A stretch of DNA of 64,000 nucleotides from Floccularia luteovirens (GCA_009739215.1 VSJF01000013.1:496001-560000), one strand, 5' to 3'. Shown: positions 11,356 to 23,264, counted from the first letter of the stretch. The notes: generated from the letters alone by a model not told the origin. Translations and numbers: made by a program.

Positions 11356-12641
11356 CTAGAGCTTGCCTCTGATCCCCGTTCGCCAAACTCCCGTTTTGAG
11401 CTGTCCTCTTTGTCTGGTATCTAACCAATCAAGTATATCATCAACAACCTCATCTCGACGGCCCGTAAAATTGTGGTCTGCGTCTTCCATTAAATGTAGG
11501 GTGTGTGTCCCTGGTTCTCTGGTCCCCAATGCCCGAGCATATATTAATGCATCATATCTGGCTTAAACGATGAGTGACCTGGGAGAATACCTGTCAAAAA
11601 AAAGATGACGTACGGAGGTACTGTTTTGTCAGACAAACCATGTAAAGTAAGAACATCAATAGTGGGAGGGAAGTAATCCCAAACAAGCGATGTATCCCAA
11701 CTCGTGAAATCTTTGACATCGGCCGGGGTAATTCTCGCAATGATTGGCTTTCTAGCGACAGTAACATTCCATGTGAAGTAACCTTGTTTGCTGAAGCTTT
11801 CTAGCCATGCGTTCGCCGCGGCTGTTTCTATAGGCATAAACGAAGCGGCTTTATGTACGGTTGTCCATTTTGATTGAATATGTATTTACCGGTAATTTTC
11901 TTCCAAGAAAGGAAAAACAACGAGTTAGTAATGTTGGAATAGATGCATATGACCTTGACTTACACCCATTCTATACCGTCCAGAAGCGTTGATAAACGCA
12001 GTAACTTTTTTACCGTCCTCCGTTGTGCAAAGCCAGCGCATAGCTACTACGGACCCACGGGAATGGCCAACTACCAGGTCAATTTCATACCCATACTGAG
12101 CTTTCAAATAAGCAACTACCACATTGAGGTCGACGAGGTCCTCATGTAGAGCCCCTTGTTTCCAGACCCCACCAGTTTCGTGATTGCCGCTGCGATGAAA
12201 CAAACCAGATCAACATGACTAGCGTGCTCATCAGCTCAAAGAAGGGTCCAACCGAAAGTCAAAGCGGAAAGAATCCATGGGGAGTCGCATGGCTAAACGT
12301 CGTTGGAACAAATAATCCTTGTGCCTAGAAAAAATGCGCTTGGTTCAACTTATTCTGAGTGTTTCAACGATAGTCCGGGATGCGCAGATATTCATACCCC
12401 ATAGTTCCATGAAGAATCTATGAGGAAGACCGTATAAAAATCGATAGGTTTGATATGATCACCATGAGGCATCAGAAAGAAGTGAGAAGTAACAAAGAAC
12501 AAGGAACTATACCAAAGCAATCTTCCGTCCTTGAGTTGATAGACGCGGGGCAAGCTGTTCAAGAATGCCCACGATGGAGCAATTCGGCTCCTCTGGGTGC
12601 GGTATACGAAGCTTCGTTGATAATCTATCGTCTGTAGACAT
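11356..12641 (-). CDS. Alpha/beta hydrolase (mycorrhiza-regulated esterase type)
   Basis: Seven exons (12513-12641, 12398-12417, 12253-12324, 11964-12189, 11890-11899, 11614-11827, 11356-11557) give 290 residues. The fold is clear: an ILHGTMGHKDYLF oxyanion strand, GNHETGG, the nucleophile elbow GHSRG with Ser at about 117, Asp at about 219 in HGLSDKTVPP, and His at about 252 in EDADHNF. This is a complete Ser-Asp-His triad in the right order and spacing. Similar fungal proteins have been named ectomycorrhiza-regulated esterases. The substrate is unknown. There is no signal peptide, so it is probably cytosolic. Two exons are tiny (20 and 10 nt) and could easily be missed by automatic prediction. 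The start at 12641 (MSTDDRLSTK) is the only Met in frame with the first domain strand. Confidence 0.9.
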
Positions 12642-13224
12642 TACGGTTGATGTGGCGACGGCAGACGCTGCGGGTAGATAGTAATTCCACCTGCCCCAGA
12701 TTTCGTGCCGAGTAACAGCGATGACTGACGAGGTAGTCGATGGGCAAGAGTGGGGAAATTAAAATGGTAAAGGCGTCAAACTCCCGGTAGTGACAATGCC
12801 GGGAACCGGGTGTATATTTAGTTTTGGGGATCAGTGTATGTTCTAACATTGTTGTATTTGCTCGCCAAGGACTCGCTGCATTTGTTATTTTGTCAATATT
12901 GGTTGTTGTGAACACGGCACACTTTGATCCTGATAATTATCTCAAGAATGAAACTGAGGAATGAAGAAAACCTAGTGATTGTGATGCATCTATTCATCTT
13001 TGGAATGGGGGTGATGCTTACGCGGGTGAGATGGAAGTATACAAATAATATTAAGGTTATGACAAGCGGAGAGTCGTAAGATGTTCTAGCACATTGATCT
13101 AGCTCAGGAAAAACGTCTAGCTCCAGGTGCTCCATAACAAAAAAGACACATTTGTACATGCAGAACCAAGCCTGCATTTTGAACATATGTCCAAACCTAA
13201 GAAAGCCCTAAACTTGATCAAGAA
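12642..13224. other. Intergenic, no gene seen
   Basis: This 583-bp spacer contains the hydrolase promoter (minus strand) and the 3' flank of the Utp30-like gene. The ORFs here are short and featureless. Confidence 0.5.
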
Positions 13225-14458
13225 TCACCCTTGCGCGACCTTGGTTCCCAGAACCCGACTTTTCGTAGTGCTGGACCCTTTAGCCTTGACAATTTTTTCT
13301 TTCTTCTTCTCACCCACTCCAGCACTGCGCTTTTGTTTCAGGTCGCCCTTGGTGAGGGGCGCATCATCGGGAGTAATTGTCTTTGGAACTTCTTTTTTGG
13401 GCTTCTGCACCCCTGCTGTCGCTGTACTTTCTGCTGGGACGTTTTTGACTTTTTTTCTCGGCTTCTCGGTGATTCCATCTTTCTCATCATCGTCACCATC
13501 ACTAACAGATCTTTTCTTTCCCTCACTTGACGTCGCATTGAGTCCGTCCCATCTGCCACCCTCGGTATCTTCCAGGCTACATGTCCATATGGGGAGGCTG
13601 ACGCTCGAATTTGTTTTGATGTTTAAACTTTGAATGTTATCCCAACCACCATAAATGTGTTTTGCTACAGCAGGGATTGCTGACTGGATATTTGCAAGGA
13701 TTTGTGTAGGTGTCCGCGAGAGAGTGCTAACTTTGATGGACCTAAACAGCCAAAATCATTCGATGAAGGGAAAGTTTATACATAATTACTAACGTGCATG
13801 TCCCTCGATTTTGATTCATATACGTCGAGGATATAGCACGTTCGAGTTCTCCTTTCAGATCTTTACGAGTCAAACACACTGGAATTGGTTGCCTGACAAC
13901 CATTAGTTTTTAATTCATCTGAGATTAGGTGTACACACACTTCTTAGCTTCGAACCATTTTGATCCAAGTAGCTTTGGCAACATTGGTAGGATACGTTCG
14001 TCGGCCAGGAACAGACCATTTTCCTTCAACAACATTCTTTTCGCCTCATATGACTTGAACTTCCCTTTCAGCTTCGCCAACCCAACCACTCTCGAGATGA
14101 ACTTGATATTGTGCGTCTCTAGAAGGTCTTTATATTCTCTTTGTGGATCTTTCGTTATTAGGCAGACGGGTGTAGTACGAGGATCGACCAATGGATGTAC
14201 AATGGGACTGAGGAAACAATTAGAGGAAATCACAGAAAAGAGCAGTATTCATACACACATCTTACATGGTTTAAACTTGATTATTGGTGGAACCTTTTTT
14301 ATTGCGACATTTAGCCATATGTTTTGTTCTTTACCGGATATGAGTTGATTTTCTTCGAGCTTTTCTTGTCGTTTAATTTCATGAGCATGAAGAGCTTCCA
14401 CAGCTTTCTTACATTGTTTCAAGAGTACGCGAGAGTCGATAGTCTCATCATTCGACAT
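13225..14458 (-). CDS. UTP30: Utp30/Cic1-like ribosome biogenesis protein (ribosomal L1 fold)
   Basis: Predicted nucleolar pre-ribosome factor of the Cic1/Utp30/RSL1D1 group. Four exons (14259-14458, 13941-14207, 13794-13892, 13225-13741) sum to 360 codons. The N-terminal two thirds form the L1-like domain: KKAVEALHAHEIKRQE, IWLNVAIKKVPP, IPIVHPLVDPR, VCLITKDPQREYK, and the LGSKWFEAKKQPIPV region. The last 110 residues are a Lys/Ser/Glu-rich basic tail (RKKVK, KKKEKIVKAKG), as in nuclear RNA-associated proteins. Only the GTGTGT donor at 14258 keeps the frame into IPIVHPL; a more canonical GTAAGA donor 7 nt upstream would shift it. The family call is good; orthology to UTP30 rather than CIC1 is less sure. 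Confidence 0.8.
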
Positions 14459-15704
14459 TGTTGAACTTGATCACTCTGACGAGAAATAAATTTTGGAAAT
14501 CAAAATTTCTGTGTTTGTACTTAGTTGTCAATGGCTTCGATCATTAACGTAATTTGGACTTTCACCATATGTATGCCAGTTACAAGCTAATTAAAAGAAA
14601 TATTTGCTATTAGACAAAATATCACAATCCAAGTAGCCCACGTCGCACAAAAATATTCACAACGGGTGATGCCCATCCCACCGCCCACTGATGAGTATAT
14701 TTTGATTGGTTTCGCCAGCGTTAACATGAATGAGTGGTTCCCCGCTTCGAATATACATTGCACCTAAACGCCTAGACTAACAGACATGGTTTGGATAAGA
14801 GTCAAGACAAACTCTTGATACAGAACACTTTGCTGTATGATACGTATCACAGTGATTCTGACTCAACTCACTACCGTATTGGCAGGATCAAAGCCAAATC
14901 AGATCTACCCCTGAAACATTGACTGGGAAGAAGATCAGAGCGAAAATGACGCACCACACCTCACCCATGTCTGTGTGAAATTAGGTGTGATGTAACAACA
15001 TCTTTTGCACGACCGTCATTACAACCATCCACCATCTTTCTCTAGACGCGATCACGAAGTTTTTCACTCCAGAGTCTTGATGCTGTTGCGCGGTGAAAAA
15101 ATCAAATTGTTTCACCGAATATCTGACTCAGGCATGACTTGGCATATATCTGTGCACCATCCTTAGATGTAAGCTTTTAGAGATAATTCCGCAGCCTCAG
15201 GCTTGTCCTTTTGTCCTAGCGCTGCCATCATTTGCCACCCTGAAGTTACAAGTTAGCCGAAAAAGACAATGTTATTATAACGTCACATACTTCTCATGGT
15301 TATTAGCGGTCGGGAAACTTGTGCAGTGAATGTTTGGTACCTGTGCACCACAAAATATGATCAATAATGAAATGCTTTACCACCCCCATGGATATATAGC
15401 ACTCGGGGTAGAGTGGATCAAAGGGTTTGAGACATATCCAACCATGTTGGTTCAAATGATTGTATACTCGGGTACCATCGTATATAGTAAAAATGGCTTT
15501 TTTCTCTACAAGTTAAGTCAATGAGATTTACTGGAGTAGAGTTATGAGACTCGAGTTCCAAACGTGTTGAACGCTGAACGTTGAAAGTTTCCAACTCCCA
15601 CGCTCGTATGGGGGTGTACCCGAAAAAGAAACCAGAATTTCTCACCAAGGCTCTCAACACTTGATAGTGTCAACTCAATAACTAACCTCTGCAAGATCTG
15701 ACAA
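14459..15704. other. Divergent intergenic region, no gene seen
   Basis: This 1.25-kb spacer lies between the divergent Utp30-like and M64 peptidase genes. I see no domain-like ORF, tRNA or repeat. It is AT-rich and should hold both promoters. Confidence 0.5.
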
Positions 15705-17989
15705 ATGTCAGGAATCCCGGGTGTTCGCAGTTGGGCTATTGCCATCTGCGTATTAGTATTTGGTATGTTATTGTTATCACACAATTGTCATAACGAACAT
15801 TACTCAACCAAATATGATAAAGGCTGTTCTGGAGCAACAGCTCTGCAGGCGCCTTTCCATTCTGGAAGGTATGGTGATTACGCAGAGAAATCTCATCAAT
15901 ATACCCACTCTGGGAAATGCGCAACATCATTTATGCCGAATGCCGTCCCTCAAGAAAGACAGCCAGCGCAAGGGGTGGAACCTTCATATAGAAATGATGA
16001 TCAAACAATTGCTGCGGTTGGAGTCACTGTCCCGCCCCTCCAAATTACACCTCTAATTGTTTCGGGACCGATTCACAACCGCGTCGATCTCGTATTTTTC
16101 TCCGATGGCTGTGCGTTCCATGACCTGTTCCGTGCATTGAAACACGCCAGGGCATCTTTTGTTTTCTAGAATCAAACTTAACTATTACCTTAGATGTCGA
16201 AGATGAAAATGAGAAATTTTTACAAGATGCCATGCGTCTTGCTCGGGATATTTCGAGCAATCAGACGTTCAACACCGTGAAACCGTTAATGAACTTTTGG
16301 GCGGCATTCACACCCAGTAATGAGGTTGGTACAAGTTTCATGACAATGTGCCACTTTTTGCTTACAGATTGACATGGGATGTTTCAAACTTTATGCAGAG
16401 TGGTGTAGGAGCAGGTGGTATTCCAAAGGAGTAAGCGTCCAGTTTTTTTATTTCTTGCTTTTCCCTTCATAAACCGGTGTGTCTAGCACACCATTTGGAC
16501 TGTACCGGGATGGTACAGAACTTAGGGCAGTTTATTATAGTCATCCAGAGGTTGCCAGAGCTGCTTGTGACTCTTTAGGCGACCAATGTGATTATCCCAT
16601 CTTATTAGGTGTGTGCCATGATTAGTTTTATCATATCATGAACTAGATAAACATCACATATTGATAGGAAACGATCCTTATTATGGTGGTACGGAATTTT
16701 ATCTCCTTCAATTTACTATAAGAGTGACAGTTGTGGTTCGATCTTAGGTTTAGGAGGAGATTTTACGTACGTGATATATATATCATCACGCTAAAAGTGT
16801 CCAAACATCAAACTCTTTGTAAAGGGTTATCACTGCTTCGCTCAAAAACGGACCGCTTGTCCTCCGGCATGAACTTGGACATTCGATAATTGAAATTGGT
16901 GAAGAATATGATGGGGGGTTTGCATACTTCGGCCCCAATGCTGCACACGATACGTCCCAACTTATTCCATGGGAAAACTGGCTTTCAGGTAAGGACAAAG
17001 ATGCACGGAAGGCGCCGCGCGTAGAGCGTTCGGTCATGCCAATGCAGGCATATCCCTGGACTATGTTAAACACGACTATCCCCTGGTCGATTAAGTTTAC
17101 ATCGTCAGGGTTGTATTCTCGACATCTCGTGCGATTCTCACTATCTGGACTTCCTGAGAAGAGTGATTTAGTGGTTCACCTTGATGGAACAGACTTGGAG
17201 TGGGCGCCTGATAGCACCATCGGGCTTGATCGGTGGCATTATGACATTCATCGCGAAGGTGGTTTACCACTGGGAGAACACCAGGTCACTTTTAACCTGT
17301 TGAATGGGGATAGGGAAGGTATTGCACAACTTTGCAGTGTCGAAATTTTAGAGTTTGGTAACGAAGATGAGTAAGTATATATTTTGGAGCGTAGTAAGGT
17401 AAAATATGTACTTACGTTGTCGCGCCCACAGATTCGTTTCGACCCCGGGTTATTACGGTCTCTATCCGACGTTAGTACATGAACCCTTTGATCATCCCGA
17501 TATACCTGTGCCTAAACATTATATGACAGGTACTCCGATGCAAACACCACGAGTTTTCGGCCCACGAACGAAGATTGTCTCATGCGAGTGGTTACGACAC
17601 CGAATTTCTGCAAAGTATGCACGGAGGGACTCTGGCTCTCACTCTTGCGACGCGTCAACCTTATTGAAGGGATCGAAGGAACTTGCGAGAAGCATGCCGA
17701 TGCTTGGGCTAACGTCATCGAAGTGAAGCTTATCTCACTCGCGCAGCTGCGTACGGATGCTATTTCGGCGGCAGAAAGCTATACGATCACCTGGGCCAAG
17801 GAAGGCGAGATCATCCATGAGTTAACAAATCAAACAAGAATCGAAGTCAACAGCAGTAATGCTATAGGCAGGTACACTGTCAACGTCAGGTTCTCGACGG
17901 AAGAAGTGCGAAAAGAAAGCGAGCTGCTGAGCTCTGTACAAAATTATGACATTGTTGAAGCATGCGGCACGGATCGTTCACAGGAATAA
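15705..17989 (+). CDS. Peptidase M64 family zinc metallopeptidase
   Basis: Nine exons (15705-16110, 16194-16324, 16399-16430, 16487-16608, 16668-16688, 16748-16766, 16825-17370, 17432-17470, 17530-17989) sum to 591 codons. Family landmarks run in order: PLIVSGPIHNRVDLVFFSDG, PFGLYRDGTELRAVYYS, GNDPYYGGLGGDFTVIT, the zinc motif RHELGH at about 258-263 followed by IIEIGEEYDGG, then MPMQAYPWTML and VTTPNFCKVCTEGLW. M64 is named from a bacterial IgA peptidase; the fungal members' substrates are not known to me. Residues 1-25 (IAICVLVFGMLLL) look like a signal peptide or anchor, implying secretion, but the region from about residue 30 to 115 is weakly coding, so the true start or an extra intron there is uncertain. 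The core domain and C terminus are secure. Confidence 0.88.
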
Positions 17990-18581
17990 AACATGATCAT
18001 CAAATTAACGGCAGGAGAGCCGTGTCAGTTGTTTAATGATTTTTGGTTGATGCGAAGCATTCGTAGATAATGTAATGTAGGGTATGATTTAGAAGTTCCA
18101 CGGAATGAGCTGTGCACACAACGTCCAGTGTAAGTGTAATACTGTAAAGATGGGTTGATGTCAGACAGGAACGATGGAGAGATAGGAAATACAACTCATG
18201 ACAGAGAAAAAAGTGGGATGAGGATGGAGGGGACCTATGAAAAAAAAAAAACTACCAGGTCAATGCCAAATATTCCGTAGGTGACAGGTTTGAAAAAAAA
18301 GGGGGAATAAATTCGAAAAAAATTTGAGGGAAGGTGGATATTTTGTAAACCAATCAAAATCAACAGCAGAAACAGTAAGTGAGCAAGCGAGATAGTTGTC
18401 AGGAGCAGAAAGAGCGAGGTCACAGTCGATCTTTGAGATAGATGGGGAAAGAGGGAGGGTGACAGCGTATGAGAACAAAGGAAACCGAAGACTTGATTGA
18501 ATACAAAATAAATTGTACCCAAGCCCAAAAGAATGCGAGATGCGAGGGAGGGCACAGCATTGATGCCCACGCAGCGGCACC
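17990..18581. other. Convergent intergenic region
   Basis: This 592-bp region lies between the 3' ends of the M64 peptidase gene (+) and the CaaX protein gene (-). It contains runs of A (18240-18250, 18294-18300) that could serve in 3' processing. Minus-strand ORFs reaching in from the CaaX gene are frame shadows. Confidence 0.5.
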
Positions 18582-21287
18582 TCACATGATAACACACTTG
18601 CAGCACCCAGCACCACCATCGTCGTCGTCCCCTTTACCCTGACTATGGCCATTATTATCAGCAGAACCCTGGACTTGCGTCTCAGCGACTGCCACAGGTC
18701 TCCTAACAGCTGGTCGAATGTACACTTTCTCTGTTGGCGCGTAATCTGAGAATGGAGCCTCGTTCGATGTAGGTGGTACAGAGATAACGTTCGGTTCTGA
18801 TTGTAGTTCGGCAACTTCTGTAGGCTTGACTTGTTGGTCTTCGTTGACACGACCGAATTCGTCCATGGGTATATCCTGGTGTGGGGGCCGGTATTTAGAG
18901 TGATTAAACCCAAACGTACCGGGTGCTGGAGCCAACTGTTTAGGGAGATACAATTAGTACGAATGTAATAGAAGACGACGGCATGCATGAAGAAATCGGA
19001 AACGGGACGTACAGGCTCTGACTTAGGTTTCTTCGGCTGCGGACTTCCATCCGCTTGCTCATAGTGCTCATCTAAACCTTTCTTCCGCGCCACTACGGGC
19101 AGGACGACCTGTCAGCAGAGTTTAAGTTAGCTATATGCTTCTTTCCACACATAGAAAAGCGGTGAATGTGGAGAAAGGTATGCGATGAAACGAATACAAG
19201 AACGTTTCCATGTTGCGGACAATTTGGTGGTGAGAATGGAAGTGATAAGAATGGAATACACACCTCATCCCAATTACCTGTCATTGGTTTAGGCTGTGTC
19301 CAAGACGGTATCGCATCTGCCATATCCGCCATATCACCCTCTGCAGGTGTAGGGTAATACGCAACACTCCCCCGAACCTCTTGCTTCCGTGCAGCCTCTT
19401 GTTCCAGCCGAGCACGCGTCGCCTTGGATGCTGCTGTCCTTGATTTCTTCGATGTGGACGTCGAAGCAGGAGATACACCACGTTTCTTTCCATTTGATGT
19501 GGGTGTCTGCAGACTTGGTGTTCCAGGTGGGGGAGAGGGTGATTTGGACTTTGGTGGGATATTACGGGATGAAGATGAAGATGATGTTGGTAATTCACTT
19601 TGTGATTTTTGATTCGCAGAGGATGTAGCCACGCGTGATTCTGATGATCGTCTGGATTGAGGGATACGACTGGGAGGTGGTTGTTGCCCATTTTGTGTCT
19701 GTCTCGAGGCAGGGCGGTCAAGTGTCTGCCGTGAAGGGGGTCGATCTTGTGTCTGCCGCGAGGGTGGACGATCTGGAGGTATTTGTGGGGAAGCAAGATG
19801 TGTATCTTGCCGAGAAGGAGGTCTACCGAGGGTGTTTTGAGATGAGGTTACTGGGTTGATCATGGTAGGAGTTGGTGTAATGTTTCGCATATCGTCTCCC
19901 ATTCTGTGATCCTCCTCATCCATTGACTCGAAAGTGGTTTCTGCTGTAACGGGTGCATCTATCGCACCAGGCCCATCTCCAATAGCATATCCAAAATGTT
20001 GCTCATTTGAATAGTAATGGTAATCCGATCCTGAGCCCAGGTCCGAATTGCCATCACCCTCTAGATCAGTTAGCGGACTTTCATCCAAAACACGTCCAAT
20101 GTCGGTATTGGGTTCATCATCCAGATACAAACTCCCTCGTTCCCTCTCCAATTGAACTTCCAGCTCACGCTGTCGCTCCAATTCCCTGTCCCGATCAGTA
20201 ATCCCGGCAATGCTATCTGCCCTTTTCCGCCTCCTCTCCTCCAACAAAACTCTCTTATCTGCACTTTTTTGTGCCATCGTATGACCATAATTTGCGATCT
20301 GCAACAACTCTTGTCGACGACCAACACGAAGCTCGCCTACACCACCATTACGCGACACATCCCCCCTGTACCAATGCTGGAATGGACGCTCCTCAGAGTC
20401 TGTCGATAAGCGTGGAGATACTTCTTCGTGGCTTTCTGGTTCCGCAGTTCGCTTTTCTGTGTAAGAGGTGGAAGCATGATCGCCAGCTGAATGTGAACCG
20501 TCTAATGAGGATGTCACGGAGCCTGTGGAATGGATGAAAGGGGGTGATTCGTGGAGCAAGTTTGATGCATTTCGTAGAGGGAAATTCATCATGGAACGGG
20601 AGGAGACGCTTGATGGAAGACCCCCTGGTAGGTCATAAGACTGCCTGGGTGTGGTGTGTGCGGATGCATATTTTCCATTTGTGGAAGGAATTATAGGGGA
20701 ATGGCCAGCATTTCCCATTAGCCCATTCGCGATACTATTATACGTTTTGGATGCTTTGGGTATTCGAGTTGGTTTAGGAGAAATTGCGCGTAACCGTTCG
20801 CTTTCAGCTGATGTTTTGCGTGACCCATTTTGCATTGTCGATTTAACACTTCGAGAATGCGAGTTAGCGCCCGAGCGGCCAGAGTTATATGGTTGAGAAT
20901 ATGTCCTCGCGCGATATGTGGTCGCCATGGCATGTTTACTGGGGTCATTATTCCGAACCGAACTCTTTGGTGGCATTAACCGCGGCTGACGTGGAGTATC
21001 TGCAGCCTCTGAGATAAGAGTCTGGCTGGGAACGGCTGTCTTCGGCTTGGGTGTAGATGTAGATAAGGAGGGGAAAGTGTGGCTCTGGTCTTCAAGTGAT
21101 TCAGAGAGGGAGATGGCTGACATACGACGAGCGAGCGTGCGGCTCTCAGTCTCGAGGCCTGAGATTGGAGAAGTTAAAGTAAAAAATTACAGGAGAAAGA
21201 GATAAAAGTACTGAACATACGTTTTCGCAACGCAGGCACCACCTCTTCGTCCCATCCTGGCAAACGCGCTGATTGTGTCAGCGCCAT
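18582..21287 (-). CDS. 803-residue low-complexity protein with C-terminal CaaX box
   Basis: Four exons (21221-21287, 19264-21158, 19013-19108, 18582-18935) give 803 residues. The first exon encodes MALTQSARLPGWDEEVVPAL, which splices into RKRLETESRTLARRM. The middle 600 residues are Ser/Pro/Arg-rich and likely disordered, with a short charged coiled-coil-like stretch (ITDRDRELERQRELEVQLER). There is also a 9-residue tandem repeat (DRPPSRQTQ). Near the end is NWDEVVLPVVARKKGLDEHY, echoing the N-terminal WDEEVVPAL. The protein ends GAGCCKCVIM: Cys-Val-Ile-Met is a CaaX box preferring farnesylation, with two upstream Cys available for palmitoylation. This predicts a lipid-anchored membrane protein. 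I do not recognise a named family; the sequence suggests a cell-polarity or cortical scaffold, but that is speculation. Confidence 0.88.
19692..19828 (-). repeat. Degenerate 9-residue (27-nt) tandem repeat in the CaaX protein
   Basis: On the minus strand the frame reads GRPPSRQDT, then DRPPSRQTQ, DRPPSRQTL and DRPASRQTQ. One more diverged unit, QPPPSR, follows just beyond this span. The repeat lies in the disordered middle of the protein and may vary in copy number between strains. Confidence 0.8.
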
Positions 21288-21634
21288 CAAACAAAATCAT
21301 GCAATCGACTAAAATGAAAGACCGTGAGGATGTGGGGCAAAAACAGTTGGAAGGTGGCTGGCAATCTTGAAATAAGACTACCCTGACAAAGAAAAGGGAA
21401 ATACGAAGATTGTGGGTATTCGACCGGGCAGAAAGGCGAAGCTGGCTCGAAATGCAAAGCAACAAATATTTGCGTCTTAGTGGCTTCGTGCGAACAATAC
21501 GCCTTTAAGGAGCCGACTATCTCAATGTTTGGCTTTGCACTCAGTTTTATCGATAACATCAAAGCTGTCATTTCATTTTCTTTAATGCTATTGTACCAGC
21601 TGACCACCACGATACAATACGTATCTAAGTTTAG
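21288..21634. other. Short spacer, CaaX gene promoter
   Basis: The 347 bp between the start of the CaaX gene and the uL5m stop (both minus strand) should contain the CaaX promoter and the uL5m 3' UTR. No ORF here is convincing. Confidence 0.4.
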
Positions 21635-22519
21635 CTACCTCCGGACGAACGGTATCTGGAATCCCGATAGTAACGCCCTCGCCTTATTTTGCGCACCTAC
21701 TCCAGATGCATTCGTCACAAAATGAATATGAATTCCGGGCAGCCGGGGATACGAGTCCACATTCACATCAATCTGCGGGAAAAACACTAGCGCTTCCGGG
21801 GGCAGCCCAAATGACACTACGCCAGATACTGCACTAGGGGTCTTCGTACTTGAACTCTGAGGTGGAAGCACGATACCATTAAAGTCTCGTAGTCGAGGAA
21901 GGACGAACTCGACAAGTGTGCCCAGAAAGTCATACATGCTGTTCCCTCGCAAGTCGACCTTGACACCAACTGGGATACCTGGTCTTATCCAACCACCCAC
22001 TGACTTTTTGCCACGAACAATCTGAATACCTTCTACAGCGTGGTGTCCACCTCCTTGGAATGACTCGCCTGTAAGAGCGCGCAGTGCCATGATCGATGGA
22101 AGCAGGTTGCTCCGGTTAGCGATAGCTTCTTTCGACATTGTATGAATCGATATCTTTTCCAACCGCACAGTGTTGTCCGGGCTAGAAGGTTCTGCAGGCT
22201 TCCTCCCAACCATGCTTCCTCCGACTGGAGGGTTACGTCTGTATTTCGTATATGGATCCGAGGGATCAAACGTCAGCCGAATTTGACGTGGTGGACGCGA
22301 GTTCGTAGCTGTAGGGTGCGTGTATGTCATGTACATTAGGTTATCAGCGAGTGTCGTATGATAATGGTCTCCTAGCCGACATGGCGCGAATTCACGAGTG
22401 ATGACAGGAACATGGGGAGTAGGGAGACCAGTGTGCCTGTTGATACGTAGATGTTTTGGGTTTTCGGGTATACGACCAAACCGTGTTAATGAGCGTGCTG
22501 TGATATGCCGTCCTGGCAT
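21635..22519 (-). CDS. MRPL7: Mitochondrial large ribosomal subunit protein uL5m
   Basis: An intronless frame of 294 codons, the only long uninterrupted core gene in the window. The central region carries the ribosomal L5 signature: RLEKISIHTMSKEAIANRSN, LLPSIMALRALTGE, then KKSVGGWIRPGIPVGVKV, YDFLGTLVEFVLPRLRDF and GVVSFGLPPEALVFFPQID. The first 60 residues are basic and Ser/Thr-rich (ITARSLTRFGRIP), fitting a mitochondrial targeting sequence. The product should bind 5S-equivalent/central protuberance positions in the mitoribosome, as L5 proteins do. The length is normal for fungal MRPL7. Confidence 0.92.
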   Translation of the reverse strand: MPGRHITARSLTRFGRIPENPKHLRINRHTGLPTPHVPVITREFAPCRLGDHYHTTLADNLMYMTYTHPTATNSRPPRQIRLTFDPSDPYTKYRRNPPVGGSMVGRKPAEPSSPDNTVRLEKISIHTMSKEAIANRSNLLPSIMALRALTGESFQGGGHHAVEGIQIVRGKKSVGGWIRPGIPVGVKVDLRGNSMYDFLGTLVEFVLPRLRDFNGIVLPPQSSSTKTPSAVSGVVSFGLPPEALVFFPQIDVNVDSYPRLPGIHIHFVTNASGVGAQNKARALLSGFQIPFVRR

Positions 22520-23264
22520 TGCGCAGGCAGAGAGTTAAAATAATTTCCGAAAGTTTGCAGAAAAGTTTTGGTTTTGTTTGTCTGTACCCCTCGAAACAAA
22601 CAATGTCTCGGTGCAAATCACCGCGACTTGAGAACTATTTCAACATCAAATCTTACAATGTTCAGAGAATAAGACCACTATACCAACTTTTATGATAGTG
22701 TAAATGGTGACTCCAAATGAGACCATCATTGCGCGTCATAAATTTTATTGAGCGTTCTGACAGCGACATGAACACGAAGCTGGCATAAGTACTTGGAGAT
22801 AGATTCCCTGTCCTGCCAAGTGTGACGGTCAGTCTAGTCACACATGCCACAGGTCTTAGTTTCTCGTCGTCATTTGTCTCACTCTTGTATTCATTTTGTA
22901 CTAAATACTCATGTATTTACTGTTTATACTTTCCCTTGTCGAGTCAACGCGCACATTTTATTTCGTTCTCGCTAACCTTGCGTCCTTGACCGTAACACTG
23001 AGATTCAAGATAGTCAAGAAATATTTGCTGCCTCGGCCGTCTATCAAAAGTAGAAATGTAATCAGGACAGAGTGTGCATGTTCTAGTATCGAAAAGCAAA
23101 ATAATATATATCGATATGGTACAAACTCAGAACGACGAGTTCTTCGATCTACACGTCCCGAAATCTACATCGGGTCAAGCAAAATAAATAATGCGTTATT
23201 GACTCGCACTTATGTACAAGATTATGCGCCAAGATGATAAATAAGCACAGGTATCTGACTATTA
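22520..23264. other. Intergenic, no gene seen
   Basis: This 745-bp region holds the uL5m promoter and the 3' flank of the MFS gene. One plus-strand ORF at 22911-23237 lacks domain-like sequence. Confidence 0.4.

Noticed and set aside
13127..13633. Plus-strand 168-codon ORF rich in Phe/Ser
   Set aside because: It is antisense to the Lys/Ser-rich tail of the Utp30-like gene, whose composition produces such shadows.
18260..19093. Long minus-strand ORF of 277 codons overlapping the end of the CaaX gene
   Set aside because: It reads through an intron and in the wrong frame; the spliced frame ending CCKCVIM explains the region.
19281..19796. Minus-strand 171-codon His/Pro-rich ORF
   Set aside because: It is an alternative frame of the CaaX protein's low-complexity exon.
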